Assembly (NCBI GenBank): GCA_023394015.1
Contig: JAEXBL010000061.1
Coordinates: 1-6,874 of the forward strand
Direction of reading: 5' to 3'
From: Pseudomonadota bacterium
Lineage (GTDB): Bacteria > Pseudomonadota > Gammaproteobacteria > Burkholderiales > Burkholderiaceae_C
DNA: 6,874 nt
Shown: positions 6,249-6,874 of the stretch, piece by piece
Numbering within the stretch: position 1 is the first letter of the stretch
How the letters are laid out: every line of letters begins with the position of its first letter
The notes under the pieces: generated by a model
What the model saw: only the letters and a program-made list of their open reading frames with translations
Told to the model about the DNA's origin: nothing
Database searches by the model: none
Made by a program: the position numbers and the translations under genes

Positions 6249-6262
6249 TTGACCCGAATCAA
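6249..6262 (-). promoter_or_regulatory. FNR/Anr-type box upstream of ybiB-cobA
   Basis: The minus strand reads TTGAT-TCGG-GTCAA (6262 to 6249), matching the FNR/Anr/DNR consensus TTGAT-N4-ATCAA at 9 of the 10 defined bases. Its centre is 42 bases upstream of the ybiB ATG. With the CACAAT at 6225-6220 as a -10 element (4 of 6), transcription would start at or next to the ATG, putting the box near -42, the class II activator position. This fits oxygen- or nitric-oxide-responsive control of a tetrapyrrole gene, but is unproven. Confidence 0.5.
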
Positions 6263-6271
6263 GAATAAGAG

Positions 6272-6316
6272 GTTGGACGTTGATAAGGGTTGGGCGTCGG
6301 GCGTTGAGCGTCCGGC
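6272..6316. repeat. Degenerate heptamer array, left arm (GTTGAGC-like units)
   Basis: The plus strand divides into units of seven: GTTGGAC, GTTGATA, a 3-base break, GTTGGGC, GTCGGGC, GTTGAGC, GTCCGGC. The exact GTTGAGC (6303-6309) is the reverse complement of the GCTCAAC unit of the right arm. The units are therefore inverted relative to the array at 6354-6395, with more divergence in this arm. Confidence 0.6.
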
Positions 6317-6323
6317 GTGAATA

Positions 6324-6337
6324 CCGGAACCTTCCGG
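6324..6337. repeat. Central inverted repeat between the heptamer arms
   Basis: CCGGAA (6324-6329) and TTCCGG (6332-6337) are perfect reverse complements separated by two bases. The element sits between the two oppositely oriented heptamer arrays and would form the inner part of a large folded structure. Confidence 0.5.
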
Positions 6338-6353
6338 CGCCGCGCCTCCAACC

Positions 6354-6395
6354 CGCTCAACGCTCAACGCTCAACGCTCAACGCTCAACGCTCAA
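6354..6395. repeat. Tandem heptamer array, right arm (6 exact copies of CGCTCAA)
   Basis: Six perfect head-to-tail copies of CGCTCAA occupy 6354-6395, followed by a partial unit (CGC). Read on the minus strand the unit is TTGAGCG, which contains a TGA in one frame; the copy at 6389-6395 supplies the stop codon of the short frame at 6392-6448. Seven is not a multiple of three, so any frame crossing the array meets a stop quickly. Perfect identity suggests recent expansion by slippage or active copy correction. Confidence 0.92.
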
Positions 6396-6448
6396 CGCGT
6401 GGCCGCCAGCAGCGCGCGCAGGTCGGGGTTGGCGGGCGACAGGCTCAT
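6392..6448 (-). pseudogene. 18-codon reading frame, possible truncated N-terminus of the next operon gene
   Basis: The ATG at 6448-6446 overlaps the stop of the substrate-binding protein as ATGA, the usual arrangement of a following gene in an operon. The frame encodes MSLSPANPDLRALLAATR and then hits TGA inside the heptamer array at 6394-6392. All but one of its codons after the ATG end in G or C, as in the real genes here. The peptide resembles the N-terminal lead-in of CoA-binding (YccU-like) proteins, whose Rossmann strand would follow directly, but this likeness is too short to prove. It may equally be a genuine tiny peptide or chance. Confidence 0.35.
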
Positions 6449-6874
6449 GAGGCGTCGGGCATGGGGTCGGCGGGCGCCATGCCGTTGGCCAGCTTGGTGG
6501 CGGCGGTTTCGGCGCCGGCCAGGTAGGCCAGCAGGGCGCGCGCGACCTCGGGTTGTTGCGAACCGGCGGCCACGGCGCCGGCGAAGATGGTGGTGATCTG
6601 GATCGCCTCGGGCAGCGGGCCGAGCACCTCGATGCCGGGCAGGTGCATCAGCTCGCTGAGCTGCTGAAAGCCCAGCGCCACCTCGCCGCGCGCCACCAGC
6701 GCGCCCACCGGCGTGCCGGGTGGCGGCACCACCAGCTTGGCCCGCAGCTCGTCGGCCAGGCCCCAGCGCTCGAACAGCCGGGCCAGCGCCACGCCGCTGG
6801 GCCCGGTGGAGTAGCCCACGCTGGGCGCGGCGCGCACGGCGGCCTGCACCGCGGCGGCGCTGCCGATGTCGGGC
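6445..6874 (-). CDS. ModA-like periplasmic substrate-binding protein, C-terminal part
   Basis: The frame enters from the right edge and stops at 6445-6447 (TGA); 143 codons are in the window and the N-terminus with any signal peptide lies outside. The visible part matches the second lobe of a type 2 solute-binding protein of the molybdate (ModA) class: DIGSAAAVQAAVRAAPSVGY, STGPSGVALARLF, then GTPVGALVARGEVALGFQQLSEL, and a late helix ARALLAYLAGAETAATKL. In this family the protein delivers its oxyanion or other ligand to an ABC permease; here no permease or ATPase is visible, so the ligand is unknown and a stand-alone SBP is possible. The residue called as a start at 6849 is an internal GTG (Val). 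Confidence 0.85.
   Translation of the reverse strand, partial: PDIGSAAAVQAAVRAAPSVGYSTGPSGVALARLFERWGLADELRAKLVVPPPGTPVGALVARGEVALGFQQLSELMHLPGIEVLGPLPEAIQITTIFAGAVAAGSQQPEVARALLAYLAGAETAATKLANGMAPADPMPDAS

Noticed and set aside
6354..6395. CRISPR array
   Set aside because: The units are only 7 bases and directly adjacent with no spacers, so this is a simple tandem repeat.

Overview
The window is GC-rich chromosomal DNA, with G or C in most third codon positions. It probably comes from a betaproteobacterium of the Burkholderiales, most likely Comamonadaceae. That placement rests on the rpsU-yqeY pair, a ybiB-cobA pair, a G/C-block interspersed repeat of a kind I associate with that family, and the codon bias. 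It is an inference by recognition, not a database result. Every gene I can support lies on the minus strand, so genes are read from high to low coordinates. The long open frames on the plus strand are antisense shadows created by the GC bias.

In transcription order: (1) at the right edge lies the C-terminal part of a ModA-like periplasmic substrate-binding protein (6445-6874). Its stop codon overlaps the ATG of an 18-codon reading frame (6392-6448) that dies inside a heptamer repeat, possibly the stump of a broken gene. (2) A 231-base intergenic region holds a heptanucleotide array arranged as an imperfect inverted repeat and an FNR/Anr-type box. (3) ybiB and cobA overlap by 4 bases (ATGA). 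CobA makes precorrin-2 for siroheme or cobalamin, and YbiB is a DNA-binding relative of anthranilate phosphoribosyltransferase. (4) After a 96-base gap with two small hairpins come a secreted DUF3617 protein and, 27 bases on, a YhiN/HI0933-type flavoprotein with a GTG start. (5) A GC-rich interspersed repeat separates these from rpsU (ribosomal protein S21) and yqeY. rpsU has a roughly 150-base putative leader with a perfect hairpin, and a strong hairpin terminator lies between rpsU and yqeY. (6) After another intergenic hairpin comes a secreted FecR-like/DUF6600 protein that runs off the left edge.

The genes form small units (SBP operon; ybiB-cobA; DUF3617-flavoprotein; rpsU-yqeY; DUF6600) rather than one pathway. 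I saw no tRNA, rRNA, CRISPR array, transposase or phage gene, and no clear novel multi-gene system. The most informative non-coding signals are the FNR-like box placed where it could drive a leaderless ybiB-cobA message, and the two-armed heptamer array at the end of the truncated frame.
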